Below the pieces are notes generated by a model. That model did no database searches, was not told the origin of the DNA, and saw only the letters and a program-made list of their open reading frames with translations. From positions 62,001 through 126,000 of the forward strand of contig NZ_JANURN010000003.1 in the NCBI RefSeq assembly GCF_030249855.1: DNA of 64,000 bases. Direction: 5' to 3'. This DNA is from Helicobacter_B zhangjianzhongii (GTDB lineage: Bacteria > Campylobacterota > Campylobacteria > Campylobacterales > Helicobacteraceae). Positions 1 through 8,540 of the stretch are shown piece after piece (position 1 is the stretch's first letter; each line of letters opens with the position of its first letter). The position numbers and the translations under genes are program-made.

Positions 1-2
1 AT

Positions 3-476
3 GCGAGCAATGAGCTAGCCAAACTCCACGATGAAATCAGCGTGCAAAAAATCATAACCCAAGCCAAAAAAGCCAAGCTAGAGCTACAAGAATCGCGCAA
101 GCAGATCCTACCCGGCAGCCTAAAAAGCGTGCAAATCTACCTAAAAGATGGCTCCATAGCCAAAGCAAAACCCGCGCAAAAAATCTTTAGCGAAGATGTG
201 TATAAAAAATATCGCGTAGCATTCAAAGAAAACCGCACGCTAAAAATCCACATCTCCTCCCTTGAGCTAGAAAATAAACGCCTGCAAATCGAGCTACGCG
301 ACTTTTACTCCGATCTTGCCCTAGAGGGTATGGGCGCACTAGAATCTAAAGCCACGCAAGAGCAGCAGCTCCCCCTAGACTCCAAAGACATCATCGCCAC
401 AGAAGAGGATTTGAGCGATTTTAAAAAAATGCTTCAAGACCACAAACGCAAAAAAAGCAAGCCCCCCAAACACTAG
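3..476 (+). CDS. C-terminal part of an unrecognised coiled-coil protein (truncated by window edge)
   Basis: The reading frame is open from the left edge, so this is the 3' end of a longer gene; a GTG at position 42 is in frame but the codons before it read on without a stop. The visible 157 residues are highly charged and Lys/Glu rich, with a helical coiled-coil-like stretch and a short beta-like piece (KSVQIYLKDGSI) between helices. The tail is basic (KRKKSKPPKH). The layout of helix, short beta element and helix faintly recalls the end of DUF342/FapA-type proteins, but this is only an impression and I do not assign a family. It converges with the DASS transporter gene, about 50 nt away. Confidence 0.6.
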   Translation, partial: ASNELAKLHDEISVQKIITQAKKAKLELQESRKQILPGSLKSVQIYLKDGSIAKAKPAQKIFSEDVYKKYRVAFKENRTLKIHISSLELENKRLQIELRDFYSDLALEGMGALESKATQEQQLPLDSKDIIATEEDLSDFKKMLQDHKRKKSKPPKH

Positions 477-528
477 CCCCCCAAACGCGCCACAAAGCCA
501 TTTGTCTAAATCCTAGCCTGCCCTTAAT

Positions 529-2103
529 CTACCCCAAAAACCACCGCCAATATACAAAGGCAAAGATACTCACCGCTACAATCCCCACAACACTTAGCAA
601 AAAGCCAAATCGCACCATATCCCACACTTTGATACCGCCTTTTTCAAAGACTATGGCATTAGGCGGTGTGGAGATAGGAATCATAAAAGAAAAGCTCGCA
701 CAAATTGTGATAGCAAGCATTGTGATTGTCGGCTCATCTGCGACCAAAAACGACTGCGTAGCGGTATAAATGATAGGTAGTAAAATAGCAATAAGTGCCG
801 TTGTGCTTAAAAAGCCTGTGGCGATAATCGCACAAACACAAGCAAGGAGTAAAAATACAAAAAATGGCAAATTAGCAAAGCGCATAAAATAGCTTTCAAA
901 CACCCCGCCAAGCTCGGATTGAGAAAAGGCAGTGGCGATACAAAACCCCGCACCAAACAAAAATATCAGCTCATAAGGGATAGACTTAGAATCGTCCCAA
1001 TCCAAAAACCCAAGCTTTGGCACAAACATAAGTAGCCCAAAGGCTAGTAAAATCACATTTTCATTTAGCCCCAAGCCATTGTAAAAAGGCTTAATAGGCG
1101 AGTTTAAAAATAACACAACAAGCAAAAGAGCGATGAAAAATAATAATCGCTTATGTTCAGCACGAACTTGTATATTTTCAAACGCCTTAAACTCCACGCT
1201 ATGACCTTGTGTGCCAAAAGAGAGTATATAAATCATCGTATAAAGCATAAGGCAAGTAAGTGGAGCCATCATAAAAATCCAAGTGGTAAAGCTTATACCA
1301 TCAAAGCCAAGCTTTTCTAAGAATCCTAGAAAGATAAGATTAGGCGGTGAGCCAATAGGCGTTGTAATCCCGCTGATACTCGCCCCAAATGCCACGGCGA
1401 GTAAAAAACGCATTTTAAGAAAATAATCCTGTGTGATTGATAAGGCAATAGGCAGGAGCAAAATCGCGGTTGTGGAGTTTGATAAAGCTGTGCCAAGCAC
1501 ACAAGAGGCAAGCCCCAAAGCAGAGATAACACCCTTAGGATTTTGCGGAAAAAGGGAGAGAAACTTTTTAGCGATGATTTTATGTAGCCCAATTTTTTCT
1601 GTGGCGGTAGCGAGCATAAAGCCACCCAAAAAGAGATAAATGATAGGATTAGCATAATTTGCCGTAGCACTTTTGGTATCAAGTATGCCAAAACTTGGGA
1701 AAAGGATAATGGGCAAAAGTGAGACAACGCCTAGCGGCAGGGCTTTATTCGTCCAGAGTGCAACAAGCAGGGCAATAATGCCAAGCAAGGCTGAAACCTT
1801 AAAAGACGCTCCAAGATACACTCTTGCCACAATCGCTGCAATAATGCCAAGCACAAGGGCAATGCCCACACCTAGAATGATTTTTATCACTCGTTGCTCT
1901 TGCGGGGTGGATTTTTGAGCGGAATCTAGCAGGGTGGATTCTGTGGAGTTGAGATTAGATTCTAGTAGAGAGTCTTTGGCAGAATCTAGCAAAGTGGATT
2001 CTAGCTTAGGTGGTAGCCTAGAGTCTTGCGCGCTAGAATCTAGGCTAGATGAAGCTTGTGTAAGATCTTTTTCCTGTGTGGTAGGCTGTGTAGATTCGTG
2101 CAT
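529..2103 (-). CDS. DASS (SLC13-type) sodium/anion symporter
   Basis: A 524-residue polytopic inner-membrane protein of the divalent anion:sodium symporter family, which imports dicarboxylates, citrate or sulfate with sodium. The two family signatures are visible: SNST at about residues 208-211 followed by TPIGSPPN at about 248-255, and the second inverted-repeat copy FLSTTAL with ISTPPNAI near the C-terminus. The first about 70 residues are not membrane: they are a Ser/Asp/Leu/Glu-rich tail made of reiterated LES, LDS and STLLDSA units encoded by TAGAATC/GATTCTA motifs, the same module dispersed through the window. Family members normally have short N-termini, so the tail looks acquired. Substrate cannot be read from the sequence. 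Confidence 0.85.
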   Translation of the reverse strand: MHESTQPTTQEKDLTQASSSLDSSAQDSRLPPKLESTLLDSAKDSLLESNLNSTESTLLDSAQKSTPQEQRVIKIILGVGIALVLGIIAAIVARVYLGASFKVSALLGIIALLVALWTNKALPLGVVSLLPIILFPSFGILDTKSATANYANPIIYLFLGGFMLATATEKIGLHKIIAKKFLSLFPQNPKGVISALGLASCVLGTALSNSTTAILLLPIALSITQDYFLKMRFLLAVAFGASISGITTPIGSPPNLIFLGFLEKLGFDGISFTTWIFMMAPLTCLMLYTMIYILSFGTQGHSVEFKAFENIQVRAEHKRLLFFIALLLVVLFLNSPIKPFYNGLGLNENVILLAFGLLMFVPKLGFLDWDDSKSIPYELIFLFGAGFCIATAFSQSELGGVFESYFMRFANLPFFVFLLLACVCAIIATGFLSTTALIAILLPIIYTATQSFLVADEPTITMLAITICASFSFMIPISTPPNAIVFEKGGIKVWDMVRFGFLLSVVGIVAVSIFAFVYWRWFLG

Positions 2104-2180
2104 AGATTTTCCCCTGCTGAGTCTTGCGCAATTCTAGCACACATTAGCGTGATATGGCTACTTGGCTCCTAAGGCTAGAT

Positions 2181-4097
2181 CTAGTATTCACACCGCCCAC
2201 TTATGCACTGATTTAAAAGCTCTGGCAAGGGCAAAAGTCCATTCCCTCTCCTATCGCTCCCATCACCACTGCAATCGCTCAAAGACACAATGCCTTCAAA
2301 GCCATTGCGATATGCCCTATCCACAGAAAATACCCCAAGCCCCACGACATTGATATGTCTCCCTGCAAATCGCCCCAGCCGCTCTCTAAGCTCGGCTACA
2401 CTATTTGCAGGCACTAATCTCGCCCGATACTCCTCCATAGTTACAAGAGAGTTTGCGGGGATTGTTACCACGCCACTTTGCAAGCGTAAAACAGGCACAG
2501 CGTGCGCGGTTAGCGTGCGTAAATCTGGATCAAATCTCGCCATTGTAAAAAGAAACACACTCCCAGCAGGGGAGTTGATCACGCGCTGCATAAGGCTATC
2601 TACTTCAGCTTGTGTTACCCCTTGCCCAAGCATTGTCCAATCATACTGCGGCAGCATAGAAATACTGCTTGCATACGCCCTCTCCACATTGCGCAAAAAC
2701 GAATCCCTACGCCCTGTAACAGGATAATTATAGTAGCTCATAATATCTTCTAGCGTTTGGTGCAAGATAGAGTTTCTAGCTTGAAAGGAGGGGAAAGGAT
2801 TCCTACCCGGTGCTGTGTCAAAAAAATATCCGCCACTTGTAAGAGGGGTTTGAAAATGCAGTAGCTCGGCTATCATTTGATATGCTTGTAGCAGACATAC
2901 ACCGCAAATCCCACTTGCAGGGGTTGTCATATCTGTGCTGTAATCAATGGCAAAAAGCCGCTGTATCCACTGCTCACTTAAATTAAAGCTTGGTGGCAAG
3001 GGCGGGATATTTGTCTTTTTCTTATAGGGATCCCCAAGCCAATGCCCCGGAGCTGGACAATTATGCAAATTCCTCCCGGCATTCGCATAAATAAAGCGCA
3101 GCCACACTTCCATATAAGGATCAACAACAAAGGCAGAAGTAGGGCTTTTGCCCGTGTCTTTGGCGATATATCGCTTATTGACCGTATAAGGCACACCCCA
3201 ATAATATCCATAGCGCGTTACACGCAGGATATTGCCATCTTTATCCTCAAAGGAGTAGAGATTCTGCCCCACAGGGATAGGCTTAAAATATGCACGATTG
3301 ACTTTAGGGGGCTTTGTATCATCGCACAATGCCCACCACACCCAGTCCCAATTTTGCTTGCGTGTATCAGAATACATACAATACAATCGCCCTGTTGGCT
3401 CATAGTATTCTGCGATATGCCCACTCATTAGGTTGTAGTATAAAATCATCGTGTTTTTATCAGAATAATTACTGCGCAAAAAGTAGCGTTGCTGCCCATA
3501 GCGATCGATCAAATCCCAGCCAATCCACATAAAAATACTTAGATTTCCGGGCATAGCGATTGTCTTTGACCACTCTGTCATACTTGATGAAAGCTTATGA
3601 AAAAAGAGCTTTTTATCCCTTGGCTTTGCGGCATAGAGATAGCTACCATCATCTTTAATGCTATAAAATGCCTCGCGTGAGACAAACCGCCCATTTTGGA
3701 CTTTCCACTGCTGGGCTTTGAGATTGATGACACAAGGGGAAAGGAAGAGATAGTCAAATGTCTTTTCTCTCGCCCATACAGAATCTGGCGCAGTCAAGCA
3801 AAGCCAAGTTTTGTTGATATTAAAGCCAATGCGCCCAAAGGCATCAAATCTAGCTGGGATTGCCCTCCTTGATGAGCAATCCACAAGCCCAATATAAGAG
3901 TAATGAGCTGCGTAGCTTGAAAAAGTAGGTGCATAGCACAGCTTGTAGCCTTTAGATGTAACAACCTGCAATGACCTATCTTTAGGCGGCTGGACTTTAT
4001 GCTGCACCACAGGAGCAGGCTTAGATTCTAGCACTTCTGCCACTAACGGATATAAAGCACTTTGCAAGGCAAAGGCTATGGTGAATAATACTTTCAT
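2181..4097 (-). CDS. secreted DUF1561 (virulence-modifying-like) protein
   Basis: A 638-residue protein with a clear signal peptide (about residues 1-20, cut near PLVA-EV). The next part is Cys- and Trp-rich with a ricin-B-like QxW motif (QQW, about residues 129-131). The C-terminal half contains SGICGVCLLQAY and a basic/Asp-rich end. This arrangement, lectin-like N-terminus plus a conserved Cys-containing C-terminal domain, is what I know of DUF1561 (PF07598), described as virulence-modifying proteins in Leptospira and also present in Bartonella and some helicobacters. Family assignment is from motif recall, not a search. It stands alone, reading away from the flagellar operon end, with AT-rich DNA upstream. 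Function by family: exported toxin-like protein; inference only. Confidence 0.65.
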   Translation of the reverse strand: MKVLFTIAFALQSALYPLVAEVLESKPAPVVQHKVQPPKDRSLQVVTSKGYKLCYAPTFSSYAAHYSYIGLVDCSSRRAIPARFDAFGRIGFNINKTWLCLTAPDSVWAREKTFDYLFLSPCVINLKAQQWKVQNGRFVSREAFYSIKDDGSYLYAAKPRDKKLFFHKLSSSMTEWSKTIAMPGNLSIFMWIGWDLIDRYGQQRYFLRSNYSDKNTMILYYNLMSGHIAEYYEPTGRLYCMYSDTRKQNWDWVWWALCDDTKPPKVNRAYFKPIPVGQNLYSFEDKDGNILRVTRYGYYWGVPYTVNKRYIAKDTGKSPTSAFVVDPYMEVWLRFIYANAGRNLHNCPAPGHWLGDPYKKKTNIPPLPPSFNLSEQWIQRLFAIDYSTDMTTPASGICGVCLLQAYQMIAELLHFQTPLTSGGYFFDTAPGRNPFPSFQARNSILHQTLEDIMSYYNYPVTGRRDSFLRNVERAYASSISMLPQYDWTMLGQGVTQAEVDSLMQRVINSPAGSVFLFTMARFDPDLRTLTAHAVPVLRLQSGVVTIPANSLVTMEEYRARLVPANSVAELRERLGRFAGRHINVVGLGVFSVDRAYRNGFEGIVSLSDCSGDGSDRRGNGLLPLPELLNQCISGRCEY

Positions 4098-4270
4098 ATA
4101 TACTCCTTTGTTTGGGGTATATCAATATACTGCCACTTGTTCTAATGATTAGTTAATACCTTAAGAATTAAATACAAATCCATTGATAAGTAGTGTAAGT
4201 ATCTCGTATAAATGAAGAAAAGTGGGACCTTGCACCTTAGAAATGCGACTAATGCTATCGTGTAGAATCT

Positions 4271-4298
4271 ACACTGCTTGATCTATGCCAAGCAGTGT
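4271..4298. terminator. 10-bp perfect inverted repeat downstream of motE
   Basis: ACACTGCTTG and its complement CAAGCAGTGT flank an 8-nt loop in the gap between motE and the DUF1561 gene. It lies just past the motE stop, where the minus-strand prs-purA-motE run would end. There is no U-run on the minus strand, so it is a terminator-like hairpin rather than a textbook intrinsic terminator. Confidence 0.4.
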
Positions 4299-4324
4299 GC
4301 CATCATCTAAAAGGCTGGATAAGA

Positions 4325-4996
4325 CTAGATCCCGCCATTTTCTTGGAAATCTACTTGATCTTGCTCAGGAGCCTTTGGGCTATCGCCGGGCACCTCTGCT
4401 ACTTTTGGACTAGATTTTGGCTTATCATTGCTAAAGGGCGGTCCTTTGGCGATGATTTTGGTAAGCTCTGCGGCACGCTTGGCGTCCATTTTAGCTAGGA
4501 TCTTTGCCATCTCCGCAGCAGTGAGTGATGAGAGTATAGTCGCTGCTTCTGCATCATCTAGCTCTGCGATAATTGGCGCGGCTTTAGAATCTTTCATACC
4601 AGAAAAACTCTTTGCGACTTTAGTGTTTGCAGATGATTGGATCTCTTTTAGCAAGGCTTCATTTTTAGCGATCAGTGCCTCTATGGCTTTTTTCTTATCA
4701 TCTTGAAGTTTTGCTTGCTTTTGGGCTTCTTTGGTAGCTTCTTCTATTTTAGCTTTCAAGGCTTGCTCTTGCTCTTGTAGCTTTGCCTGCTTTTGATCTA
4801 GGATATTTTGTGTGGCATTTTTGTAGGCTTCGAGATTTTGCATTTTTTCATTCAAGGTGCGTAAGTTTTGAGCGATTTCATCTTTACGCGCTTCAAAGAT
4901 TGCATTACACTGCAAAAGCGCGTCAGGATTTGGCTCCTTTTTCTCCGCATAGACCACAGACAACACACACACCAGCACTGCTACTAAAATTCTCAC
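4325..4996 (-). CDS. motE: flagellar motor/stator chaperone MotE-like secreted protein
   Basis: A 223-residue protein with a signal peptide (MRILVAVLVCVLSVVYA), a long central coiled coil (about residues 45-125, Gln/Lys/Glu/Ala rich) and a C-terminal MgtE-N-like helical module (IIAELDDAEAATILSSL, then MAKILAKMDAKRAAEL). This is the architecture of MotE, a periplasmic chaperone or scaffold of the flagellar motor. Its start overlaps the fliJ stop by 4 nt, implying translational coupling. The H. pylori order purA-fliJ-secreted coiled-coil protein is conserved here. The Pro/Ser/Lys-rich tail after the module is variable and carries no recognised motif. Confidence 0.75.
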   Translation of the reverse strand: MRILVAVLVCVLSVVYAEKKEPNPDALLQCNAIFEARKDEIAQNLRTLNEKMQNLEAYKNATQNILDQKQAKLQEQEQALKAKIEEATKEAQKQAKLQDDKKKAIEALIAKNEALLKEIQSSANTKVAKSFSGMKDSKAAPIIAELDDAEAATILSSLTAAEMAKILAKMDAKRAAELTKIIAKGPPFSNDKPKSSPKVAEVPGDSPKAPEQDQVDFQENGGI

Positions 4997-5415
4997 AATG
5001 GCTCCTTTTTGTAAAGTAGGATTGCAATTTCATCAAGCTCTTTGCGCTCTTTTTGCTTAAGTGCTTTAAGAAACTTTTCGCGCTCTTTATCGCGGATATG
5101 TTTAAGCTTTTCAAACTCCACACACAGCAGCCGATACTCTTGCTCTAACTCCTGTATCCGCGCCTTGTCGTGGGCGATCTGCTCTTGTATAGAATCTATT
5201 TCAAAGACAAACGCCCTTCTTTTGGCATTGGCTTGGAGAAACACACTAAAATCCCCTGACTGCGGGAGATTCATCGTGGCGATTTGCTCGATTAGCCCAT
5301 TGACTTGGCTTTGCTTGGCGGCGATTTCGTTGTTGTAGCGGACAATATGCTGCTCACATAAAGAGAGCTTTTGCTCTTGGGCTTTGATAAGCTTGTCAAA
5401 TGGTGTTTTCATCAA
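4993..5415 (-). CDS. fliJ: FliJ-like flagellar export protein
   Basis: A 140-residue, almost wholly alpha-helical protein with two long coiled-coil arms (about 8-55 and 70-130), many Glu/Gln/Lys and no membrane segment. Size, composition and position downstream of purA match the FliJ-type protein of helicobacters, the export-gate and ATPase stalk component of the flagellar type III secretion apparatus, which cycles chaperones in the cytoplasm. Sequence identity in this family is low, so the call rests on architecture and synteny. The stop overlaps the motE start; purA ends 9 nt upstream, making one operon. Confidence 0.7.
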   Translation of the reverse strand: MMKTPFDKLIKAQEQKLSLCEQHIVRYNNEIAAKQSQVNGLIEQIATMNLPQSGDFSVFLQANAKRRAFVFEIDSIQEQIAHDKARIQELEQEYRLLCVEFEKLKHIRDKEREKFLKALKQKERKELDEIAILLYKKEPL

Positions 5416-5424
5416 AAGTGGATT

Positions 5425-6687
5425 CTAGCGATAAATGATCTCGCTTCTCTCTGCACCTGTTGAGATAAGGGCGATTTTCACCCCCACAAGCTCCTCTAAA
5501 CGCGCGATATACGCCTTTGCATTTTCTGGCAGGGCATCATAGCTTTTCACCCCCTTGCTCATCTCTCCAGCCCAGCCGGGCAGGATCTCATACATTGGCG
5601 TAGCATTTTCTAAATCACTTGGCACATACTCAATCTTTCGCCCTTGGTATTGATATGCCACACACACAGCAATTGTCTCAAATCCATCTAGCACATCAAG
5701 CTTCATCAGCGCGATTTTATCACAGCCATTAAGCTTGCACGCATAGCGCGCAGCAAGGGCATCAAAGCTCCCGCACCGCCGCTCGCGTCCCGTAGTCGTG
5801 CCAAATTCCACACCCTTATCGCGCAAGATCCTCCCATACTCACCACAATCTTCAGTAGGGAAAGGTCCGTGTCCCACGCGCGTGCAGTAAGCTTTCATAA
5901 TCCCAAGCACGCTAGTAATATCGCGCGGGGCTAGCCCACTCCCAGCGCAAGATCCTGCGGCAATAGTAGTCGAGCTTGTTACAAAGGGGTAAGTGCCGTG
6001 ATCAATATCAAGCATACTGCCTTGTGCGCCCTCTAGCAAAATCTTTTTGCCCTGCTCTTGTGCTTCCCAAAGTAGCGCAGTCGTATCAGTGATGAAGGGC
6101 GATAGAATCTTATGGGCGGATTCTAGGGACTCTAAGCTTGCTTGCACAAGCTCTTCTACACTAGAATCTAACACACCAGATTCTATCAAGCTCTGCACGC
6201 GCTCACTTAAACGCGCGGTGATGGCTTGCCTTTGTGCGGGGAAGTTGCGCACATCACACGCCCTTAGCCCTATACGCGCGATTTTATCCGTATAGCAAGG
6301 TCCTATGCCCTTTTTGGTCGTGCCTATGGCGTTTGTGGATTCTAGGCTAGAATCCACTTTTTGATGAAAGGGCAGGATAATATGCGCCCTATCAGAGATA
6401 AACAGCCTCCCAAGCAAAGCCTGCTCGCCGCCAAATTGTCGCATTTCTTCAATGAGTGCGCTAGGCTCGATCACCACGCCATTGCCAATGATATTTAGGC
6501 AATTAGGCGTGATGATACCTGAAGGGATTAGGTGTAAGGCGTATTTTGTATCACCCACAACAATAGTATGCCCAGCATTATGCCCTCCTTGATAGCGGAC
6601 AATATAGTCATAATCCTTTGCCAGCACATCGACAATCTTGCCCTTGCCCTCATCACCCCACTGAATCCCCACAATCAAATCTGCCAT
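5425..6687 (-). CDS. purA: adenylosuccinate synthase
   Basis: A 420-residue cytosolic enzyme that joins IMP and aspartate using GTP, the first step from IMP to AMP. The N-terminal GTP-binding signature GIQWGDEGKGK and the NAGHT motif (HNAGHTIVV) are intact, as are NAIGTTKKGIGP and TTGRERRCG near the C-terminal part. Oddity: between PFHQ and NAIGTT the usual positively charged helix is replaced by KVDSSLEST, encoded by a palindrome of two head-to-head copies of the dispersed GTGGATTCTAG repeat. Operon neighbours are hisZ-like upstream (9 nt) and fliJ downstream. The gene is essentially certain; only the repeat-derived loop is unusual. Confidence 0.97.
   Translation of the reverse strand: MADLIVGIQWGDEGKGKIVDVLAKDYDYIVRYQGGHNAGHTIVVGDTKYALHLIPSGIITPNCLNIIGNGVVIEPSALIEEMRQFGGEQALLGRLFISDRAHIILPFHQKVDSSLESTNAIGTTKKGIGPCYTDKIARIGLRACDVRNFPAQRQAITARLSERVQSLIESGVLDSSVEELVQASLESLESAHKILSPFITDTTALLWEAQEQGKKILLEGAQGSMLDIDHGTYPFVTSSTTIAAGSCAGSGLAPRDITSVLGIMKAYCTRVGHGPFPTEDCGEYGRILRDKGVEFGTTTGRERRCGSFDALAARYACKLNGCDKIALMKLDVLDGFETIAVCVAYQYQGRKIEYVPSDLENATPMYEILPGWAGEMSKGVKSYDALPENAKAYIARLEELVGVKIALISTGAERSEIIYR
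6335..6357. repeat. GTGGATTCTAG palindrome inside purA
   Basis: Two head-to-head copies of the dispersed GTGGATTCTAG module, separated by one base, lie in frame inside purA and encode VDSSLEST on the minus strand. They replace a surface segment just before the conserved NAIGTT loop. Confidence 0.75.
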
Positions 6688-6696
6688 ATACTCTCC

Positions 6697-7563
6697 TTAC
6701 TCTTTTGCTAAATTATGTGCCAGAATATGACCAATCACATTATCCACATAAATCCCAAACCCACAGCACAAGCACTCTTGGATATTGTATTTACCGCCAA
6801 GCACAAGCGTGTCATTCTCGCTAAAAATACGGAAAACCACATCATCATAATAATCCACAAGCGGCAACTCAAGCGGCGAGATTAGGATATGCTCATACCC
6901 ACACGCGTGCGCTTTATGGGATAATCGCTCTAGCTCAAAGCGCACAAACATCGGCGCATCTGGCAAGAAGCTATCAAGATCGTGCAAGCTATTGATACGC
7001 AAAAGATCTTGCACAAAGCGTGCTTTTTGCGCGATCTGGCGCAGTGATAGGGATCTGTAAGTGTCTTTATCTATGCCAATTTCTGCTAGGGTAAGCTCTA
7101 GAATCTTAATATTGCTAAATTGCAATATCGCCTTAACACCACAACGAGACAAAATCTCAAGCCCAATACCAATCATACTCTGCAAATTTCCATCGTGGAT
7201 GGATTCTGCGCCGATTTGATAAATCTCATTAGTAGGATAGCTAAACACAGGCTGGATATAAAACCACTTCTTATGGCTAGTCGCTCGCCCTAGCCTTTTG
7301 GTGATCGTGCGGATAGTATCGATTGTGGAGTCATAGCGCAGAGAGATTTGGTGATTGTTTTGGCTACTTAGGCGGATCAAATGCCGATCGGAGAAGTTTT
7401 GCTGATGCTCAAGGTAAGAAAAATACGGCGTAACCACTTCTTCAAAATTATGGCGATAGAATATCTCGCACGCCGCACTCTCTAGCTCGCGCTTGATCCT
7501 AGCACTCTTGCCAAAATACAGCTTCGTCCCCTCTGGGATCTCGTGTTCAAAAACCATAGCCAC
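6697..7563 (-). CDS. hisZ: HisZ-like class II aminoacyl-tRNA synthetase paralogue
   Basis: A 288-residue protein with the histidyl-tRNA-synthetase-like catalytic core: an early EVVTPYFSYLEH motif-1-like strand, LRYDSTIDTIRTI (motif 2 region), and QIGAESIH, typical of HisZ. HisZ is the regulatory subunit that, with short-form HisG, makes ATP phosphoribosyltransferase, the first enzyme of histidine synthesis. The protein is shorter than most HisZ and lacks an anticodon-binding domain, as expected for HisZ rather than HisS. Stop-to-start gaps of 3 nt to prs and 9 nt to purA suggest co-transcription with two other PRPP/purine genes. Whether this organism has a short HisG is not visible. Confidence 0.75.
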   Translation of the reverse strand: MAMVFEHEIPEGTKLYFGKSARIKRELESAACEIFYRHNFEEVVTPYFSYLEHQQNFSDRHLIRLSSQNNHQISLRYDSTIDTIRTITKRLGRATSHKKWFYIQPVFSYPTNEIYQIGAESIHDGNLQSMIGIGLEILSRCGVKAILQFSNIKILELTLAEIGIDKDTYRSLSLRQIAQKARFVQDLLRINSLHDLDSFLPDAPMFVRFELERLSHKAHACGYEHILISPLELPLVDYYDDVVFRIFSENDTLVLGGKYNIQECLCCGFGIYVDNVIGHILAHNLAKE

Positions 7564-7566
7564 TCT

Positions 7567-8496
7567 TTACATAAATAGTGAATTGACACTTTCATTGTGG
7601 TAGATTCTACGCACAACTTCCGCAAACAATGGCGCGACATTTAGCACGGTGATCTTCTCACACGCTTTATGCAAGGGGATAGAGTTGCTTACAATCACCT
7701 CATCTAGCACGCTCTCTTGTATGCGAGAAATCGCCGGACCGCTTAAAATCGCGTGTGTGCCTAGAGCCATCACAGAAGTAGCACCTTTATCTTTGAGTGC
7801 TTGAGCGGCTTTGCACATTGTCCCAGCAGTATCGATCATATCATCGACCAAAATCACATCTTTACCACTCACATCACCGATGATATTCATCACTTCACTT
7901 TCATTTGCCCTCTCCCTGCGCTTATCGACAATGACCAAATCAAGCCCAAGCTTTTGCCCAAAATACCTAGCCCTAGCCACACCGCCAATATCTGGGCTAG
8001 CGATGATGGGATTTGGGAGCTTTTTGCTACGGATATGATCTTGGAAAATAATTGAGCCATAGAGATTATCCACCGGAATATCAAAAAAGCCCTGTATCTG
8101 CCCTGCGTGCAAATCCATAGTGATCACGCGATCAATGCCCGCATTTTGGATAAGGTTTGCCACAAGCTTGGCAGTAATTGGCACGCGTGGGGCGGCTTTG
8201 CGATCCTGCCTCGCATAGCCAAAGTAAGGGATAATCGCCGTGATAGAGCTAGCAGAGCTGCGCTTAAAAGCATCGCTCATAATGAGTAGCTCCATAAGAT
8301 TGTCATTTGTGGGCATACAAGTAGGCTGGATTATGAAGACATCTTTGCCTCGCACAGATTCTTGGATCTGCACGCCAATTTCGCCATCGCTAAAGCGATT
8401 GATCATAATTTTACTAAGCACGACATCTAAATGCTTGGCAAACTCCTGCCCAAACTCTTTATGTGCATTGCCACTAAACACCTTAAACCCTCTCAT
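7567..8496 (-). CDS. prs: ribose-phosphate pyrophosphokinase (PRPP synthetase)
   Basis: A 309-residue class I PRPP synthetase, the usual length. It transfers pyrophosphate from ATP to ribose-5-phosphate, feeding purine, pyrimidine, histidine and NAD synthesis. Visible signatures are FSDGEIGVQI, the catalytic YFGYARQDRK flexible-loop region, the DLHAGQIQGFFDIPVDN signature (cation and PRPP site) and DDMIDTAGT (ribose-5-phosphate loop). It begins the run prs-hisZ-purA-fliJ-motE on the minus strand. The start ATG fits the family N-terminus (MRGFKVFSGNAHKEF). Confidence 0.97.
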   Translation of the reverse strand: MRGFKVFSGNAHKEFGQEFAKHLDVVLSKIMINRFSDGEIGVQIQESVRGKDVFIIQPTCMPTNDNLMELLIMSDAFKRSSASSITAIIPYFGYARQDRKAAPRVPITAKLVANLIQNAGIDRVITMDLHAGQIQGFFDIPVDNLYGSIIFQDHIRSKKLPNPIIASPDIGGVARARYFGQKLGLDLVIVDKRRERANESEVMNIIGDVSGKDVILVDDMIDTAGTMCKAAQALKDKGATSVMALGTHAILSGPAISRIQESVLDEVIVSNSIPLHKACEKITVLNVAPLFAEVVRRIYHNESVNSLFM

Positions 8497-8540
8497 ACAT
8501 AACCTTTCTTCATTAAGATATACACTGCATCTGCCCTAGA

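Noticed and set aside
3..476. Assignment of the left-edge protein to DUF342/FapA
   Set aside because: Only a faint helix-beta-helix resemblance; too little of the protein is in view.
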